A DNA stretch of 64,000 nt from Channa striata (lineage: Eukaryota; Chordata; Actinopteri; Anabantiformes; Channidae): positions 124,001 through 188,000 of the forward strand of contig CM065185.1 in the NCBI GenBank assembly GCA_033026295.1, written 5' to 3'. The stretch's first letter is position 1. Each line of letters starts with the position of its first letter. The position numbers and the translations under genes were made by a program. Positions 36,547 to 48,232 of this stretch are shown here, in pieces. Under the pieces are notes generated by a model. It saw only the letters and a program-made list of their open reading frames with translations, had not been told where the DNA came from and did no database searches.

Positions 36547-39500
36547 GAACTTTATTAATCCCACAGTGGGGAAATTCTTGTGTTTTTAGTAGCCATAGAC
36601 AAGGAAAACTAAAATATATACATATTTACATTGGAAACTATAACAGATGAATAAATAAAAATATACAAGTGAAAATTGCACATTGTGTGTCACTGCAGTG
36701 ACACATTAAATAGTCTTATGGCTGTGGGGAGGAATGAGCGACGGTAGCGCTCCTTCCTGCATTGTGGGTGTAACAGTCTAGTGCTGAAGGAGCTGCTCAG
36801 AGCCTCCACAGTGTGGTGCAGGGGTTGGGAGGGGTTATCCATGATGGATGTTAGTTTGGCCAACATCCTTCTGTCCGCCACCTCCTCGATGGAGTCCAAT
36901 GTGCAGCCCAGGACAGAGCCAGCTCTCTTAACCAGCTTGTTAAGTCTCTTCCTGTCTCTGTCCGTGCTGCTCCCAGCAGTGCCATAAAATGTCCGTAACA
37001 GCTCCCTGCACACACCAAAGGACCTCAGTCTCCTCAGCAGGTGGAGGCGACTCTGGCCCTTTCTGTACAGAGAGTCTGTATTGTTTGTCCAGTCCAGTTT
37101 TTTGTTTAGGTGGACACCCAGGTATTTAAAGGTGTCCACAATTTCAATGTGTGAGCCCTGGATGCTCACCGGTGTGTGTGGTGGAGGGTTTTGTTTGAAG
37201 TCAAGCACTAACTCCTTTGTCTTACTGGTGTTCAGGAACAAATAATTGTTCTCACACCAGCTGGCTGAATGGTGTTAAAAGCACTGGAGAAGTCAAAGAA
37301 CATGACCCTTACAGTACTCCCAGGGGACTCCAGGTGAGACAAGGCCCGGTGCTGCAGGTAGATGATGGCGTCATCCACCCCGATGCCAGGTCGCAAACTG
37401 CAGCGGGTCCAGTGCTGAGTTCACCTGAGTGCGGAGGTAGCCGAGGATGATCCTCTCCATAGCCTTCATCAGGTGGGAGGTTAAGGCGACAGGTCTGTAG
37501 TGGTTCAGCTCCTTGGGATGTTATACTTTTGGAACCGGAACCAGACAGGAAGTCCGCCACAGCACGGGTACTTTCTCCAGTCTAAGGCTCAGGTTGAATA
37601 GTGACAGAACAACCTCACAGAGCTGGTCTGCACACTCCCTGAGGAGCCTGGAGCTGATGTTGTCAGGGCCTGTGGCCTTCCTGGCCTTAGTCTTCCTTAA
37701 CTCTCTCCTAACCTGGTCCACAGTGAGGCAGAGGGGGGTGGGTGGTGACTGGTCTGGAGCTGTGGGTTGTTGGGAGCTCTCTGTGACAGTGGGAGGAGGG
37801 GCAGAGTGGTCTGCATGGAGCTGAGGTGTGAAGAGCTCCAGCTGGGAGGAGACGACTGGATTGGAGCTGAGGCGTGAAGAGGGGGCCGTATGAGTGGGGG
37901 CTTGGGACTGGGCAGAATCAAATCTGTTAAAGAACAGATTTAATTCATTTGCCCAGGTCTGGTCACCCGTGACCTGTCGACCATCCCTACCCCCACCGTG
38001 GCCTGAGATGTGTTTCAGTCCTCTCCACACCTCACGGACGTTGCTCTGCTCCAGACGATGCTCCAGTTTCTTCCTGTAGCTGTCCTTGCACCTCCTGATT
38101 TTGAATTTTAATTCCCACTGCAGAATGTCCTTAACATGGGCCAACGGGCCTCAGTCTGCTCAGAAGATGGAGGCGACTTTGACCCTTCTTGTACAAAGCA
38201 TCACTGTTGCACTCAAAAATGTCCTCACAGCTTTCCTGATCAGTGTTGTCTTAAAATCTGCCAAAAAAAAATACTTACTATTCAGTTATTGTTATGTGTG
38301 ACACATCAGCTCAATTCAGATGTATCCGTTTTCTTCTTCATTCTGATTAGTAACTGTAAAACAATTACAGCTGATTTAATTAATTTATAATTTGATGCTT
38401 TTTTTGCTCTTTAAGCTGCATTTTTACAGTTATTTAGGGCTAAAACCTAAAAGCCGCATTAGTAGTTTTTTTTGTTCTCCACTTGAGGGCAGCAAAAGAT
38501 AAAAGTATGCACATTTGCCTTACTACATATTTTAACAAACAATATTTATTTAAACATTTAGCTCAAAATTAGAGTAAATACAGTATATATACACTTTGAC
38601 AGCTGATAAATGCAGGATTACTCTTTGTTCTTTCTTACTTTCTGTCTCTTTCTGTTGCTGAACATCATTACTACAGTAACTATCTTCTGTGGAAACCAAC
38701 TAAAAGAAAAAAGTTTGTCAAGATAAAAACATAATAATGGTAGGTCAAAATAAAAAAAAAACTGACTTAATAAATAGAAATGTTAAATTATGCGATAAAA
38801 AGGTAAAATTGTGAAGAAAATATGATTTTGAGTTTTTTTCCATAATTTGAAAAATGTTAAAAAGTTTGACTTAATCTTAATGAATTAATGACTGAATTGA
38901 CTTAGTAACTAAAAGATTGAAAAGTCAATATTTTTACTTAACCAGTTATGCTTCCCTTTGTCCACTGCTATCAGACTGAACATGTATAAATGTGTTATTT
39001 TTACTGAATTTCACAGTTCCCAGTTGTTTTGAAAATGAACACTACATACTCAAAACACTACATACTCTCTGCTTTACACTCATTCTCTAATACACTTCTA
39101 CCAAACTTATACTAAACACTACTACCTCCATTTATACACTACTTGGGGGAAATGCCTGTCCTTACTGAGACATGTGGAGACAAGGTTGTGAAGGTTTAAG
39201 AGGACAGAGACAGGAAGGGTAGATTGAGCAGTGTTTCAGTAGGGCAATGTATAACAAAACATTGTTCTACAAACTGGCCGGCCTACAGGGAAACCAAAGC
39301 CAAGTTTTCATTTCTACTACAGTATGTGCATCAGTAGAATTAGTTTTTTAAGACTAGATGCACTTGATGCACTGAACTCCTTTACTCCTCTCTTTCTTCT
39401 CTCTTCTCCTCTCACCCTACATTTTTTGTCACCACTGTATGACATTAACTTGTCTTCTTTTATCCCATAGCTGTCTTTCTCCCTCTCTGTCTCCCTCTCT

Positions 39501-40601
39501 CTGTCATTTTGTGCAGGTTTCCTGGCTTTGAAGCTGTGTTTTCTAGTGCACAGCTACTGGTCCTACCAATCCCAATGCCCAATGTTTTGTTGTTGTTTAT
39601 TTAAATGATGGCTTGTGTTACTTCGTTAATACAAAACTACTGTTTGAAGAGTTTTGAATGAGTTTTGTTTCTATGGTTTCAATTATGTGTGTTTAAAAAA
39701 GTAACTTGAGTACAAGCAAGTCCAGTTGCTTCAAACAGCACTTCTAGTAAAAACTTTAAAACCTGTAATGTATTTAGTGAGTCAAATAAGGTGGATTACA
39801 AAGTATATTTACCAATCATATTTACTGGAGTAGAAATATAAATGTGAATAACACATCATTTTCAAGGACTGTTCATTCTCCTCCCTCCCTTCCTCCTCTG
39901 ATTCTTCCAGGATGTTCCTGCGCTCTGGTTGGGGTTGGACTTGCATCTTTGTCGGCGCCTTTGTCTTCCTCCTTTCCTTCTCCATTCGTCGTTCCCTTGC
40001 TCTATCTCTTCGCCACCTCTCCAGGCTTGGCGTGGCTGGTGGACTCTGGCTTGCGTTTTGCAAACTCATGGACCTTTTGGACAATGCCACAGGACACTGC
40101 TACGAACCTTTAGTCACCGAGCCAGTGGTAACCAATGGGCAGCTTCTGTTGGTATTGCGAGAAGGGGAGAGCAAGTCAGAATGCTTAAGAGCTGGAATGT
40201 TGTGGAGAGGATATGATGTTTCACAGGACGTCTTTCTACTTTGTCTTTGATGCTTGCTATTGGTGGAGGAAACTGCCGTATTTGGAGTTTATTTAAGCTT
40301 GGGAGGCTTCTCAAATGCTCCTCTGAGGATCCTCTTCCTGTTCTGTGTTCTCCTGCTTGCACTTTGGATTTTTCTTCTGCTCTGTGTCTTAGCCTACTTC
40401 CCTCAGTTCCCCACCCAGCTACTAGGGGGTGCTCTAGGGTGTTTGAGCTGGAGGGGACTGTATAAGGGCTTATACAGCCTGGAGTCCAGCTGGTACTCCC
40501 CTGGCAAGCCTGGACTGGGACTGTTGAAGTCTAAGACCAGAAGCACCGAGGCTGAGAATGCACATCTGAAAACATTTCACTTTAATGAACACCAACACTG
40601 A
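35155..40601 (+). CDS. fitm1l: Fat storage-inducing transmembrane protein, FIT1-like; in-frame TGA at codon 173
   Basis: Two coding exons, 35155-35333 and 39911-40601, join in phase (AG|G) for 290 codons including the final TGA. FIT hallmarks: AVVMFGP and VFAKKSHFLY in exon 1; SGWGWTCIFVG, RHLSRL, CYEPL, MLWRGYDVS, VEETAVFG, a hydrophobic run ending LLLCVLAYF, LSWRGLY and SWYSPGKPG in exon 2. FIT proteins are multi-span ER membrane proteins acting on acyl-CoA/lipid handling for lipid droplets. Codon 173 (40,248-40,250) is TGA, followed in frame by TGC; mammalian FIT1 has two cysteines here (LLTFCC, from memory). The frame is open for 348 nt beyond it. The catalytic histidines of FIT2 align with D166 and P224. 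The TGA may be a nonsense mutation, sequence error or recoded codon. The symbol is chosen by resemblance to the fish fitm1l paralogue. Confidence 0.85.
35603..35790 (+). repeat. CCATCCATC-type fish interspersed repeat in fitm1-like intron
   Basis: It begins ATCCATCCATCCATTATTTG, then GGAGCCTATCCCAACTGTCA, GGACAGGTCTCTGCCTAT and CAACCATTCACACTCACA. The same family, in fragments, occurs at 17,606 and 46,942. No coding capacity is seen; the family is common in teleost intergenic DNA. Confidence 0.6.
36108..36490 (-). mobile_element. 3' fragment of a CR1/Rex-like LINE (minus strand)
   Basis: On the minus strand the frame 36488-36282 encodes DRKGLNTLVRTASSVLGCPL and DSVEEVGEQL. It matches the C-terminal end of the reverse transcriptase in the larger copy next to it (RKRLNKLVKRAGSVLGCTL). 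The 3' terminus with TTTATTTATCCCACATCGGG on the + strand lies at about 36,110. It is a short, decayed copy. Confidence 0.7.
36503..36546. repeat. (GATAA)n short tandem repeat at a LINE 3' end
   Basis: About eight AAGAT/GATAA units immediately precede the 3' terminus of the minus-strand LINE at 36,549. Read on the LINE strand this is the simple-repeat tail of the element. Confidence 0.85.
36547..38225 (-). mobile_element. CR1/Rex-like LINE, minus strand, reverse-transcriptase core deleted
   Basis: On the minus strand, 38,144-37,521 encodes the region before and into the RT domain (VWRGLKHISGHGG, VRRELRKTKARKATGPDNIS, VPVLWRTSCLVPVPK). Frameshifted pieces follow with motifs readable as DFSSAFNTIQP near 37,275. 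The sequence then jumps straight to ENNYLFLNTSKTKELVLDFK (about 37,250), so the segment with the catalytic YADD is gone. The C-terminal part (GQSRLHLLRRLRSFGVCREL) runs to 36,690. At 38,143-38,225 another small piece repeats the LHLLRRLR-coding segment. The 3' end is marked by TTTATTAATCCCACAGTGGG at 36,551 on the + strand. Inactive. Confidence 0.8.
38226..39369. other. AT-rich intron sequence of the fitm1-like gene
   Basis: Several poly-A/T runs but no coding exon or classifiable repeat that I can support. Confidence 0.5.
39370..39600 (+). mobile_element. L2 3'-UTR fragment in fitm1-like intron
   Basis: CACCACTGTATGACATTAAC, CTGTCTTTCTCCCTCTCTGT, GCACAGCTACTGGTCCTACC and CCCAATGTTTTGTTGTTG match in order the 3' UTR of the nested L2 at about 19,940-20,120. 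It lacks the final tail. Confidence 0.75.
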
Positions 40602-42690
40602 CACAAAGATGAAATAAGTCATTTAGTCAAGATAACTGTTTTTAGATGGGTGGATGAAGATTCTGTTACAAACTCCAAGTCTGGTTGTTTGTGTTTGTCC
40701 TTAACAGTAACAAAACCAATGCTGTTGAAATTTTTAACAATGTTTGAAAATTGAAGTGTATCTGTGCATCGAACATCCTTATACATGCACATAAGCGTAC
40801 GTAATCAATAGACAGCAACATCATCTTCCCAAGATTCAGAGCAAAAGACAACTGTTGGCAAAGGCTTGACTTGTTGAAGAAACTTTCGCTTTCGTCAACT
40901 CACAGCTTACATTTTAGTTTGTAGTGCCGAGACAAGCATAAGTAACTGAAATGGTTTAATAGAATTGGGATTTAATGTTTAAGCTATATATGTGATATCT
41001 GACTAGATACAAATTACTAATGGACAAATTACAAATGGACAAATCCATTAAAAAGATAAAAATCATCAGTAGAGCTGGCAGAACTAGCCGAACTCATCAC
41101 AAAAATAATGCAAGGTCTTGTCTGAAAAAGCACTTTGTGGTTAACTATCTAGACTGTTGTCAATAAGTGACATTAATTGAATATATTCATTTTGAAATAA
41201 AAGACATAAAATTAAAATAAAGTCCTTCTAACAGTGATGAGTCTAGTACAACAGTACCACCCAGAGCAAACTGTTGCTCATTCACAGCACTTTCATACAG
41301 CTACATTTCTTCTTTTTTGCTGACACCTGCAGGTGTTAGATGTAATGACACTGCTATTACCTACTACTACTATTATTGAGGACTGTCTGCTCCTGGCATA
41401 TTTACATATGTGATATATTCCCTCCTTTTCTTTTTAGTGAGTATTTTCCTGTAGTCTGAGGGATAATTAAAGGCTAGTAAATGCTGTATATAAATTGTAT
41501 CCATTCTCTGACTTTTGCTTTTCAAAAATCTTTTCAACAATCTAATCTTCTTCAGGTTGTAGTTTTTGGCCAGGATCCTGATTCACTGGACCTTCTAGAT
41601 ACAGGTGTTTTTATATTCACTCCGGTGATCTCCATTTAACTGTGTGATTCTGGAATCCAGTTGACAGCATGAGTGAAAAAATTAACTTTAGAAGGGGTGA
41701 ATTTTTATGCAATTGCTTACATTTGTTTTATATTTTTGATTATTTTAAATGACTGTACAAAGTCCTAACTTTCCTGGACGTGTGCTAAAGATCAAGTCTC
41801 TTATTGCAATAAAAATCTGCAAGAGTAGTGTAATATGTCCACAGTATTAAAAACATATGAAAATTAAAGGGAGATGCTGTATTTAGTGTGATCTCTTGCA
41901 TATTTTGTACTCTCTTGGCCAAAAGATATGAATGAAAGACCAAGAAGTGTCAAAATCTGACAAAAAAGTTTAAGAATTTCTTATTTAAATGACTGGAAGA
42001 AGTCCAGTAGAACCTGGCCTGACTGAGATGCCAAGTTAATCCTTCCACAGTCCAAGAAAACTTGATCAAAAATGGCCTTTGTCAAAGGATAATGTAGATA
42101 CTATGAAAGCAAATTTTCAAAAGAAACAGGGAACATCATTTCTCTGTGCCAGTAGTGATAGTATTATTTCCCAAATTCTTGTAATCATGAATTCTGAAAA
42201 GTATGATGAGACAAGTATGAGACAAGTTATGATTCTTTATGATTCTTTATATTAAATATTAGTCCACCACCCACAAAGACCTCAGTAATAAACACATTGT
42301 AGAATTATCATCTTGCAGTTTAAAAACATGCAAAATTGTTACCTTGTAAAAGTAGAATTCATGCCAGAGGTGCTGTATTGCATTAGATTGTACAGGTTTT
42401 TCTAATTAAGTATTCTAACTTGCTGTTAGTATGCCTATGCAAAGGGGTGCTCTTGCGTAGCCTTCATTGATTCATTGGCCTGTTGGTTGTGCCTGTCATC
42501 AGAGAAATGTATGGTGGTGGCAATATTGTATATTGCTGGTGAGGCAGTATCAGATGAGTTTTTTCAGCAGCTTCACATACCCAATGCTAATATTGGAAAA
42601 TTTGGGAACATTTTACTGAAGATGTTCTCGGTGACTCCTCATATCTACATTTCTGCCATTTTCTGTAAAGGTTCCGTAACTGGATACTGT
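40602..42690. other. 3' UTR and intergenic sequence after the fitm1-like gene
   Basis: AT-rich with no supported coding exon. It contains the two candidate poly(A) signals and a weak SECIS-like fold at 41,749-41,791 described under findings. Confidence 0.45.
41196..41201 (+). terminator. Candidate poly(A) signal, fitm1-like gene
   Basis: AATAAA about 595 bases after the fitm1-like stop codon; a second AATAAA lies at about 41,807. Either could end the transcript; no cDNA information is available from sequence alone. Confidence 0.4.
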
Positions 42691-42694
42691 AACT

Positions 42695-43210
42695 ATAGGA
42701 CCCAAAAGCAGAAGCCGAGACACACCAAGAGTTCAGGAGGTTTATTAACACGTGAACCTCTAAAAACAGTTAAACAATTTAACTCAAAGACAGAAACTTA
42801 CATTATAACCAAAATCTTACAAGGCAGAAACTTACACCATAACAAAATTAACTCTTAATGAGAAGACTAACACTATAACAGAAAATCACTCTAACAGAGG
42901 AGAATAATATTACAAACAGAAACTTACTCTAAACAAGAAGACTAACAAACTAGAACTGTGAACAGACTCATGACAGTATCAAAGGCTGAAGATCAGGAAA
43001 AGAAGGAAAGATTAGGAAGAAGCACCAGAACGGACCATGACACACTAGCAACCCCAAAACTAAATGTAAGGCCTTAAATACAAACATGCAGGGTTGATGA
43101 TGACGAAGATGAAAGGCAAAAGGTGAAATGAAGATGAAAGGCAAAAGGCAAGTGCAAGGGCACACCAAAAAACAAGGGCAGCAAAAACCCAAAAAAGGGA
43201 CAATATACCA
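42695..43210. repeat. Unclassified interspersed repeat
   Basis: GGACCCAAAAGCAGAAGCCG and GTTCAGGAGGTTTATTAACA open a segment with repeated motifs such as CAGAAACTTAC (about 42,790, 42,826 and 42,918) and GAAGACTAACA. It then runs into AGAACGGACCATGACACA and duplicated AGATGAAAGGCAAAAGG near 43,107 and 43,132. The look is of a mid-copy fish repeat, but I cannot assign a class. No protein motif is seen. Confidence 0.4.
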
Positions 43211-44394
43211 ACTCAATACATCCAACTCATAACATTTTCTCTGCTGAGATCTCTAAACTAACTCTAAGTTGCCAGGGCGTTTGTCTGTACTGAGAACAAA
43301 CAAAAGTTCATGAGGAAGAAATGCAACTGTAGGATAGGGATGATTAGGTGCAAGTCTGCCACTAATAGTATATCATATGACCATCAAGGATGTCCACAAT
43401 TTTTGGTTTTCATGTCCACAAGTACTGTAAGTACACTTACAGTAATACTTCTTTAAGCTGGTGATGATCTGCTGCATAAAGAGCCATTGTAAGATAAATA
43501 ACACTTGGTTGAAGTTGTGAGGACCACCCAGAACAACCTCATAATTATATTCTCCAACTACTGACATGTCTGCAAGTCATGTACCCCAACCACTCCAAAC
43601 AGGTAACTATCCAACTGATTATTGGCTGATATACTGATCAGCCAATCATCATTGTATCCCAAATAGAGCCCCTTAAGTTAGTCAGTATTAGAAATTAATA
43701 GTCATTATAGCTAAAAAAGAATGCCTCCTACAGGCAACCAGATCTCAATTAGTGAACTTCACTCACAGCAGTCCGTTTGCAGTTCCTTTGCAGTGCAGAT
43801 TCATTTAGTGTCTGGTATTTGTGTGGTGTTTAGAGAGCCAGAGGAACTCTCAGCTGTAGGATCTCACTTCTAATCCTTCATAAAACACTGCCTGACAACA
43901 CAAACAGCTGCCTGCATGATCCTGCTGCTAAAAATGTTCCAAAGCAGACAGCCAGAAAGAAAGGACATGCCTGGAGATACCAGAGGCATATGTTAATTCC
44001 TGCCAAAATAAAAAAATATATATGTCTGAATGGTAAACTTGCTGGCTAAACTGAATATAGTTCTAATGACAGAATAAAGCAAATATTGACATATATATTC
44101 AATAAACAGAGAATGGGTATTAAAAAGTATTAATGTAAATTGAAACAATGTTAAATATAATCTCCCATAATAGGAACATTTGAGCTATTATTGGTTATTT
44201 GATATTCATGTGTTGTATTTGCTCAAACATTATCTTGGCAGCTCCATGGAAGACTAGTCACGATCTATAGTGGTAGCTAATTGGGATCTGAATAAGAATT
44301 AATAGCTAATATATCCCATAATTAAAACTCAGAAGCCCAGGAGTTATACAGGTCAAATTCAAAGTTTACATTTAGTCAGTAAAGACTAGTGGGA

Positions 44395-44512
44395 CGTTTG
44401 TGTCCATTCCCCAGCCCTTACTCCTCAGTCATCAACGCCACTGTCTTGAGCAAGGACCTTAAGCCCGACTGCTCCCGTGCAGCAGCTCAGTGGTTACTGG
44501 GCAGTTTCCATG
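44395..44512 (+). mobile_element. SINE fragment
   Basis: CCACTGTCTTGAGCAAGGAC and CTTAAGCCCGACTGCTCCCG resemble the body of the tRNA-derived SINE class seen at 22,027 (GTGTCCCTGAGCAAGATACA). It is a truncated, diverged copy. Confidence 0.45.
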
Positions 44513-44759
44513 TGTGAAGTTGTATGACTGTGAGTTTCTACTTACTTTTAATACAGGATATGTTTCAAAACAAGTTTCAATAGGAACTGGAATTGATTTT
44601 GAATACTTTTTGTGCAATGATTCACTAAGCTGGACAGAAAACGAGAGTGATCTCTCTCACGGATTGGCCAATGCTGAACAGCTGCTGTTATTGCCCCATA
44701 TATTTAGTTTCAGTATCAAAGAGTATCATGAGACCTTCAATCTAGGTACCAGATAAATG

Positions 44760-46941
44760 ATGACAGAGGGACTAGACAGAAGTAACGGGGGCTATTTTTT
44801 CCTTATGGCAGGGTTTAAACAACCCCTTATCTCCCTGGCTGCTATCAGGACTGAAAATGCCACTGATAGCGTGACCAGTAAACAGGCTTTGTGGTCTGTT
44901 TATGCATTGGAAGGCAGAGGGGTCAGATGAGGTAGCTCAGAAAAGATTTATTAATATCTATCACACCCAGAGTATTAATACACAGCACACATGTTTAATA
45001 CCAAAATGATGTTTTCTATGGAAAGCAATGGCTGTCTAGGAGTACAGTGGCACTATGCTTTCTAAAGGTTTCTAAAGGTTTTCCTGAAATAGATTAATTT
45101 TACTTCAGATATGTTTCATGGGTATGTGTCATGGGTAATTTGTAAGAGCTGAATTTCCATTTCAAAATGCAGATCTATAAACTATAACATCCTATGGCTC
45201 AAGGTTTAAACATAAATTCCTGTGTACTTTGCTCCACTGAAGTACTTTGTCAGAGTACTTTGATATGTGTAAAGGACTAGGATTTATTAAATCTACAACA
45301 TTAAATTTATTACAACGGTAAATCTAAAAACACCTTTTACTGACATTGCAGTGTAGTTTAATTTTTGCACCAAGGTTGTAATAACCTTTATAATCCTAAT
45401 TTCTGCCAGACCTCTCTTGTACTCAACTTACCACTTACCACTTACAACTTACGAGCCCAAAAAACAAGACTGTGAATGTGAAGTTAATGTCATGTAGTAC
45501 AAGAATTTTTATTTGCATCTTGTCATCATGATTCTGACAAACTGTTAGTGTATTTATTGCATTTAGTTTTCCAATTTCTCCATTTAGGGTCACGTTTCTT
45601 CCTCTTAATCATCTCCGTTAAAATTTGAAGGTTTTATACTACTTTTCATCCAAATAAAAGATATACAGCTAACCCATTCTGGTGAGTGTAGCAGGCACAG
45701 GTTAACAAACCATATTCAGCTGATCACAAGATGGCACCTGCATCTCCCAAGAGTTAACATAGTCTGATGTAACTTTACATGTTAATTTTAGACAAAAACA
45801 TTACATTACAACATTGAATGAAATGACTAAATACCAAAATCTCAAATATAAAGACAATATAAATGCATATGATATCTTTCATAAGGTTTTCATTAGGATA
45901 ACAACCTATATCTGTGAAATAACTTAAACAAATGATGTGTATGAAATAGAATCTAGCTGCAGACCAATATAAATATTTGTCACTCAGTAATTATCTCTCT
46001 GAAGTCTCTCCATGTGTATCAGCTGTATTTCTGATAGAGCTACATGCAGAAAGTGATGACAAAGTTGCCATTAACGTCTCAGCAATGTTCGCTCACAGGA
46101 TTCCATCAACATGTTTGAATTGCATATCTTGAATGCAATATACCTAAAGCAATAATAAGACAGTTTACAGTAACCTCACAGCCCCTTGACCCCACTACCA
46201 TGAAAAAGGAGTAATCTGAAAGTCAAGTAGCACCTGGTGTCTGTTGCCACACTCTTCTACATACTTTCTTACAAAATTATAGTAGAAGCAGAGAGGTTTG
46301 TTAAATTTAATCAACTAAACTGCTCAAGCAAAGAATTGTTATAAAGTTTGACTAAGGGTTTATTAGGTGAAGCGTGTTCATACTGAAGTAAGAGTTTTAT
46401 TTATTTTACCGTTATTCCCCCTGTCCTTAAAAGCTGATGAAAACCCAGCATGGCTAAAGCAGGTGCAGACTGAGGTAGAGACCTTTTCCAAGTAACTTTT
46501 ATACCTTTAAATAGATCCAAAGATTACTCCAATCACACTCCGTCATAAAGTATAGCAACTTTCACTGTCTTACTGTATGCCTTTTTTGTTATTATTTTGC
46601 AGTCAGGAAGTGCTTATATCGTTAATTTCAGCAAAACTACAAGTATTGGCCTAAAATTATTCTTTATTATAGGCAACACTTCAAATCTTTTACTAAGCAA
46701 ATTATCTACATTTTCCTTGGAGTAAAAAAAGGAAAAGCTATTCACAAAGAAAACAATATATTGTAAACAGCTCTGATTATGCAATAATGTAAAAAAAAGT
46801 ACTGTAATTAATAAACAAGGGTCAAAGATAACTTTTGTGAAAGGTAAAGCTGATTTTAATCACTTTCTGTGTTGACAAGTCAGTTACCCATAACAATACA
46901 TCATCTATTAGTTTATAATATTTGTATTACCATATATTCCA
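44760..46941. other. Intergenic, nothing recognised
   Basis: AT-rich sequence with scattered short repeats such as CCACTTACCACTTAC near 45,430. No gene, RNA or classifiable element can be supported. Confidence 0.45.
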
Positions 46942-47095
46942 TCCATCCATGCATGCATTGATTATCTGTAACCATTTAATTTTTTCAGGGTCATGGGGGG
47001 CTGGAGCTTTTTCCAACTGAAGCTCTTCCCAGCTGTCACTGGGCAAGAGGCAGGGTACACCCTGAAAAGCTCTTCAGTCTTTTTCAGGGCTTAGA
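46942..47095 (+). repeat. CCATCCATC-type interspersed repeat
   Basis: ATCCATCCATGCATGCATTG, GATTATCTGTAACCATTTAA, GGGTCATGGGGGGCTGGAGC and GGCAGGGTACACCCTG in the usual order for this teleost repeat. It abuts the Tc1 remnant. Confidence 0.6.
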
Positions 47096-47099
47096 CACA

Positions 47100-47950
47100 T
47101 GCAGTGGATTCAGAACACCTTTATTTTTTTCCAGATTTTTATGTTGCAGTCTGATAATGCAGTTGTTTACATTATTTTTCAATATACACTCAGTACCCCA
47201 TAATGACAACGTGAAAACAGTACTGTGTTGAAACACCTTTAGGAGTAATTCAATTTTTGGATATGACACAAAAAGCTTTGCACACCTGCACTGGGGGATT
47301 TTCTGCCATTGTTCTTTACAAATCCTCTCAAACTCAGTCAGGTTGGATGGGGACCATCAGTGGACAGCCATTTTAAGGTCTCTCTAGAGACATCCAATAG
47401 GGTTCAAGTCAGGCCTCTTGCTTAGCCACTCTAGGACATTCACAGAGTTGTCCCTAAGCCACTGATTGTTGTCATGTTGGATGGAGAACCTTTGGCCCTG
47501 TATTAGGTCCTGAACATTGTGAAACAGCTTTTCATTGAGGATGTATCTCTTAATTTAGCTTTTCCTAATTTCTGACCAGTCTCCCAGTCCCTGCTTCTGA
47601 AAAACACCCCCGCAGCGTGTTTCTTCCAGCCATAACATTTGTAAGGCCAAACAGTTAAATTTTGGTTTCATCAGAACAGAAAATCGTGTTACTCAAAATC
47701 TAAGAGCCCTTTCCCTTTTTGTAAATTTCAAGCAAGCTTGTGTAGAAACATCTGCCTAGCCACTTTTGCTAACCCTGTCCAAGTCCAGATTAGTGGAGGG
47801 CTGGAGTGGTGGTGGTTCTTCTGGAACTTTGTATCATTTCCACAGAGTATCACTGGAGTACAGGTCAGAGTGACCACTGGGTTTTGGTCACCTCTCTTAC
47901 TTAGGCCTTTCTCCACTGCTTGCTCACTTTGGCTGCGAGACCAGCTTTGT
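47100..47950 (-). mobile_element. Decayed Tc1/mariner element, minus strand
   Basis: On the minus strand, 47,916-47,850 encodes KGLSKRGDQNPVVTLT, like the helix-turn-helix linker region of fish Tc1 transposase. Toward 47,300 the + strand reads as the reverse of SPSN, DLKMAV, NPI and similar C-terminal segments (GGACAGCCATTTTAAGGTCT, CATCCAATAGGGTTCAAGTC, CCCAGTCCCTGCTTCTGAAA). Many stops and frameshifts; non-functional. About 850 bases survive, and inverted terminal repeats were not identified. Confidence 0.75.
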
Positions 47951-48029
47951 TAAGGTGTAGAAACACCTTGACTGAGCTTGCTCTTTTCTTTACTACTTTG
48001 ACTCTCTGGCTCATCTATATTCCGCGGTC

Positions 48030-48232
48030 GTCCACCAATCCTACAGTTGTTGGTTCGATCCCCGGATCCCCTGCTTAGTTGCTCCCGGTGAGCATTGGCC
48101 AGCTGCATAGCAGCTCCCCCATCAGTTTATGAATGTGTGTGTGATTGTGAGTGTGAATGTGTAAAGCGCTTTGAGTACCAACAGGTAGAAAAACGCTATA
48201 TAAGTGCAGACATTTACCATTTACCTATAACA
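48030..48232 (+). mobile_element. SINE-like fish repeat
   Basis: A B-box-like GGTTCGATCCCCGG at 48,051 is followed by AGCTCCCCCATCAGTTTATG, GTGTAAAGCGCTTTGAGTAC and the end GCTATATAAGTGCAGACATT. The tRNA-like promoter piece and shared tail point to a tRNA-derived SINE with an L2-like 3' end. Confidence 0.6.

Noticed and set aside
24129..40601. Functional link between trnau1ap and the TGA codon in the neighbouring fitm1-like gene
   Set aside because: Selenocysteine insertion acts in trans, so gene proximity has no mechanistic meaning; treated as coincidence.
40605..40670. SECIS candidate beginning at ATGA 40,609
   Set aside because: No complementary arm follows at a usable distance, so the stem cannot form.
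42475..42858. 127-codon open frame downstream of the fitm1-like gene
   Set aside because: It runs into a repeat, lacks a recognisable domain and has no splice or promoter context.
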